DNA of 64,000 nucleotides from the NCBI GenBank assembly GCA_022448245.1, contig JAKVCO010000012.1, positions 47,035-111,034 of the forward strand, in the 5' to 3' direction. This DNA comes from Paracoccaceae bacterium (GTDB taxonomy: Bacteria > Pseudomonadota > Alphaproteobacteria > Rhodobacterales > Rhodobacteraceae). The position numbers were made by a program, and so were the translations under genes. Under the pieces are notes generated by a model. It saw nothing but the letters and a program-made list of their open reading frames with translations. It made no database searches and was not told where the DNA came from. Of the stretch, positions 61,231 to 64,000 are shown in pieces; within the stretch, counting starts at the first letter, position 1; each line of letters begins with the position of its first letter.

Positions 61231-62304
61231 ATGGACGATCTGCGCGAAAAGTACCTTACCCTGATCAAGGATGTGGCTGACGAGGCCGCCCTAGAAGAGC
61301 TGCGCGTGCAAGCTGTCGGCAAGAAGGGTGAGATCAGCCTGAAGATGCGCGAACTGGGCAAGATGACCCCGGAAGAGCGTCAGGTTGCTGGCCCCGCGCT
61401 GAACGCGCTTAAGGACGAGGTGAACTCTGCCCTCAACGCGCGCAAAGCCTCGCTGGCCGATGCTGCCCTTGAGGAGCGTCTGGCCTCTGAATGGCTCGAT
61501 GTGACGCTGCCAGGCCGTCGCCGTCCGGCGGGGACCATCCACCCAATCTCGCAGGTCTGGGAAGAGCTCACGGCGATCTTCGCTTCGCTCGGCTTCTCGG
61601 TGGCCGAAGGGCCTCAGATCGAGAGCGATTGGTACAACTTCGATGCGCTCAATATCCCGGGGCACCACCCCGCACGCGCCGAGATGGACACGTTCTACAT
61701 GCACCGCGAGGACGGCGATAACCGTCCGCCTCACGTGCTGCGCACCCACACTTCGCCTGTGCAGATCCGCTCCATGGAGGCGCAAGGCGCCCCCATTCGC
61801 ATAATCGCGCCGGGCCGTGTGTACCGCAGCGACTACGACCAGACGCACACGCCCATGTTTCACCAGGTCGAAGGGCTCGCGATCGACAAAGATATCTCCA
61901 TGGCCCACCTCAAGTGGACGCTGGAGGAGTTCTGCCGGACGTTCTTCGAAGTTGATGGTGTAGAGCTCCGCTTCCGCGCGAGCCACTTCCCCTTCACGGA
62001 GCCGTCGGCCGAAGTCGATATCCGCTGCTCCTGGCAGGGCGGTACGCTCAAGATCGGTGAAGGTGATGATTGGCTCGAGATCCTCGGCTCCGGCATGGTG
62101 CACCCGAAAGTGCTGCAAAATGGCGGGATCGACCCCAAGGAATGGCAGGGCTTTGCCTTCGGCGTCGGCATCGACCGGATCGCGATGCTGAAGTACGGCA
62201 TCCCTGATCTGCGCGCTTTTTTCGACAGCGATCTGCGCTGGCTGCGTCACTACGGTTTCGCGGCCCTCGACCAGCCTGATCTTGCAGGCGGGCTGAGCCG
62301 CTGA
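61231..62304 (+). CDS. pheS: Phenylalanyl-tRNA synthetase alpha subunit
   Basis: A 357-residue class II synthetase subunit. N-terminal coiled coil (residues 1-85). Catalytic core with [46 protein letters not shown] and [28 protein letters not shown]. It charges tRNA-Phe together with PheT, which is not in the window. The small membrane protein gene follows, overlapping the stop. Confidence 0.97.
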   Translation: MDDLREKYLTLIKDVADEAALEELRVQAVGKKGEISLKMRELGKMTPEERQVAGPALNALKDEVNSALNARKASLADAALEERLASEWLDVTLPGRRRPAGTIHPISQVWEELTAIFASLGFSVAEGPQIESDWYNFDALNIPGHHPARAEMDTFYMHREDGDNRPPHVLRTHTSPVQIRSMEAQGAPIRIIAPGRVYRSDYDQTHTPMFHQVEGLAIDKDISMAHLKWTLEEFCRTFFEVDGVELRFRASHFPFTEPSAEVDIRCSWQGGTLKIGEGDDWLEILGSGMVHPKVLQNGGIDPKEWQGFAFGVGIDRIAMLKYGIPDLRAFFDSDLRWLRHYGFAALDQPDLAGGLSR

Positions 62305-62522
62305 GCGAGCGCCGGCCCTGGTGGCGGCGCGTTCTGCCCATCACGATCTCGATCATCGTCATCTTCGTGTTGGGCGGCCATATCATGCTGTGGCGCTCGG
62401 ACGCGCCGTTTGATTACAAGCTGCGCCTGACGGCCATTAACGCCTTGAGTTGGGCCGTGATTATCCTTCCGGCCATCGGCGTCTCTTTCTGGCTGAAAGC
62501 CAAAGCCAGCAAGCGCGATTAA
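62301..62522 (+). CDS. Small membrane protein after pheS, non-canonical CTG start likely
   Basis: A 73-codon frame not opened by ATG, GTG or TTG. CTG at 62301 overlaps the pheS stop (CTGA), the usual coupling geometry. The protein has two hydrophobic helices, [20 protein letters not shown] and [17 protein letters not shown], flanked by ERRPWWRR and KAKASKRD, as in positive-inside proteins. [17 protein letters not shown] lies between. It ends at TAA 62520. Function unknown. CTG start is inferred. Confidence 0.55.
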   Translation: MSERRPWWRRVLPITISIIVIFVLGGHIMLWRSDAPFDYKLRLTAINALSWAVIILPAIGVSFWLKAKASKRD

Positions 62523-62579
62523 CGCTGCCTTAAACCTCCGCGCGCTAAGAGGCCCTGTAACTCAAGGGACCCGGGGCCG

Positions 62580-63236
62580 GTGCACAGCGAAGAAGAGCTT
62601 GAGACTGCGATAAAGGCGCTCCGACGTGGGCGTGGTCTTGCTCTGAATGCCGGGGCGATTGGTATCACATTGGCGACGGCGACGGACCCTGCGGAGCGCG
62701 CAGAAATGGCCGCCTACCTGCAGAGCTTCGTGGAAAGGTTCTGTATCGTCGCGAAGGAGATTACGTCCCTGCCGCCCGTGCGCACGCTCGGGCGTGAATA
62801 CCCCGGGACGCTGGAAGAAATCTCAGGGTTTGCGAAAGAAATGGAAGGGCTGGATGCGTCCGACCACTACGCAACGCTCACGCGGGACCGGGCGACCACG
62901 GCAACCACGCGCGCCCGCGAACGCACGTTGCCCGCATTCCATGCTTTCATTCGCGCCTTTGAGGCGGAGCGGGCGGGATATGAGGCCAAGCGCGCCAAGC
63001 AGATGAAGGACCACGCAGCACAGCTCGAAAAGATGTTCGGCGAAGTCGAGGATATCGGGCGCATGATCCACCTGATCTCGCTGAATGCAAGTGTCGAAGC
63101 TGCGCGCGCCGGGGGCGAAAGTGGCCGCAGTTTCAAAGTGATTGCGGATGAGATCCGCGGGTTGGCGGCGAAGTCGGCGCAACTCATTGATACCACGCGG
63201 TCGGCCATCAAAGATGAAGAGGCGCGTCATGGCTGA
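62580..63236 (+). CDS. Soluble mini chemoreceptor-like protein A
   Basis: A 218-residue protein, GTG start. No membrane segment or sensor domain. Mostly helical, with LDASDHYATLTRDRATT in the middle. Residues 155-196, EVEDIGRMIHLISLNASVEAARAGG then ESGRSFKVIADEIRGLA, match the hairpin tip of methyl-accepting chemotaxis proteins that binds CheA and CheW. It lacks the long flanking methylation helices. Overlaps the next gene by eight bases; that gene is a paralogue. Confidence 0.75.
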   Translation: MHSEEELETAIKALRRGRGLALNAGAIGITLATATDPAERAEMAAYLQSFVERFCIVAKEITSLPPVRTLGREYPGTLEEISGFAKEMEGLDASDHYATLTRDRATTATTRARERTLPAFHAFIRAFEAERAGYEAKRAKQMKDHAAQLEKMFGEVEDIGRMIHLISLNASVEAARAGGESGRSFKVIADEIRGLAAKSAQLIDTTRSAIKDEEARHG

Positions 63237-63927
63237 TCAGACAGTTTTGTCCGTTGCAGAACAAAAAGCGCTGAAGATGGCGTTGAGCGATCTGCGGAAT
63301 GCGCAAGGGTTTGCCTTGAACGCAGCGGCGATCTTCTTCGAGGTTGTCACGGCGTGTGGCCCGGAACATCGCGCGGATGTCGCGCAGCAGTTTCGTACGT
63401 TCCAACAACTCTACTCAAAAACCATTCGAACTGCCGCGAAAGCAGATGCGCTTGTGCGCGGGGACGCCAAGGTCAAAGCGCTCATCGGAACGGCGATGGA
63501 GATTGAAACGCGTTTGAACGCTTTGGATGCCAGTGATAACTTTGCCAACGCTCTGCCCACTGAGGCGGGTGAGCTTGTGCAGTTCGTTAGACTTCAGGGC
63601 GTGCCCGCCATCATGCGGCTTTGCAGCACCCTTGGCGGGGCAAAGAAGCTGCACGACAAGGCGGTGGAGGCCGTCATGAAAGAAAGGCTGGCAAAGCTCG
63701 ATAAGATGTTCACCGAGGTCGAAGATATCGGACGCATGATCCACCTGATTTCGCTCAATGCGAGTGTTGAGGCAGCGCGTGCCGGTGGTGAAAGCGGGCG
63801 CAGTTTCAAAGTCATTGCGGATGAGATCCGCGGCCTTGCCCAGCAAGCAGCGACGTTGATCGACACGACGCGTGCTGGCGTGCTGCCGGGGGCTGAGACA
63901 GATCTTTTGGGTGTCGTGAATCGCTAG
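63229..63927 (+). CDS. Soluble mini chemoreceptor-like protein B
   Basis: A 232-residue paralogue of the previous gene, starting at the ATG at 63229. The N-terminal helices differ (AEQKALKMALSDLRNAQGFALNAAAIFFEV), but ALNAAAIxxxxxTA and LDASDxxA patterns recur. Residues 164-205 are identical to the tip segment of protein A over 42 residues. No membrane helix. It probably acts with A in a cytoplasmic signalling array or as an adaptor. Confidence 0.75.
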   Translation: MADQTVLSVAEQKALKMALSDLRNAQGFALNAAAIFFEVVTACGPEHRADVAQQFRTFQQLYSKTIRTAAKADALVRGDAKVKALIGTAMEIETRLNALDASDNFANALPTEAGELVQFVRLQGVPAIMRLCSTLGGAKKLHDKAVEAVMKERLAKLDKMFTEVEDIGRMIHLISLNASVEAARAGGESGRSFKVIADEIRGLAQQAATLIDTTRAGVLPGAETDLLGVVNR

Positions 63928-64000
63928 GGTCAGGAGCCATTGATTTCCGGCTGACAGCGTGATTCACGGTTCAAAAATCGAGCGGTGACCCTGTCTGATC

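Overview
This window reads as chromosomal DNA from a marine-type alphaproteobacterium, most likely Rhodobacteraceae (Roseobacter group). The evidence is the high G+C coding style, a Mcl1-type malyl-CoA lyase, the TIGR02302/DUF4175 protein, a 53-residue aa3-type cytochrome oxidase subunit IV, DUF6356 and DUF6173 proteins, a VPLPA-CTERM surface protein, and Rhodobacteraceae gene orders such as ETF-QO / TPR protein / ispE position / polyprenyl synthase. No rRNA, tRNA, CRISPR array, intact transposase or replication origin was found.

Layout. 0-4 kb: the end of yqgE, a DUF1244 gene, an HhH membrane protein and a 911-residue BON/repeat protein. 4-9 kb: a D-glutamate/D-amino-acid block (D-amino acid aminotransferase, DgcA, DgcN) and mcl1. 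9-17 kb: lysA, a DUF4175 protein, a zinc-ribbon protein, and an overlapping ftsE-ftsX-plsC-flavoprotein operon. 17-19 kb: an unusual haem cluster (five-haem cytochrome c, DUF3365 haem protein, bis-haem b membrane protein) in which the first two genes each carry an apparent single-base frameshift. 19-25 kb: accA, a deleted AraC/GyrI regulator, DUF2834, a small lipoprotein, argH, tlpA, an H-NS-like gene, tag and an EAL protein. 25.1-28.3 kb: a heavily decayed type VI secretion effector/immunity locus of the Tde/Tdi (Ntox15 and GAD-like/DUF1851) type. 28-33 kb: phaA-phaB, a LysR regulator with a DMT exporter, and small conserved proteins. 33-39 kb: polyprenyl diphosphate synthase facing a degenerate ispE-like gene, a TPR protein and ETF-QO. 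39-48 kb: greA, a five-gene molybdenum-cofactor/FdhD operon with a MoeA fusion, azlCD, cytochrome oxidase subunit IV, and an Lrp regulator. 48-56 kb: MBL hydrolase, lipoprotein, acyl-CoA dehydrogenase, Sua5, N-formylglutamate amidohydrolase and pyk. 56-64 kb: a small accessory patch, an acyltransferase, a VPLPA-CTERM protein, rpmI-rplT, an SGNH hydrolase, pheS, and two tandem soluble mini-chemoreceptor-like proteins that share 42 identical residues.

A recurring theme is gene erosion next to well-kept housekeeping genes. Premature stops, one-base shifts, an in-frame deletion and loss of catalytic motifs appear in the haem cluster, the Tde/Tdi locus, the ispE position, the AraC regulator, the EAL protein and a small gene at 53.1 kb. 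Some of the one-base shifts could be sequencing errors. The Tde/Tdi locus and the ispE-like gene carry too many independent lesions for that explanation.

Genes that plausibly work together: dat, dgcA and dgcN in D-amino acid/D-glutamate use; mcl1 with phaA/phaB around acetyl-CoA, PHB and ethylmalonyl-CoA metabolism; fdhD-mobA-mobB-moeA in molybdoenzyme maturation; and the acyl-CoA dehydrogenase with ETF-QO, which passes its electrons to quinone.
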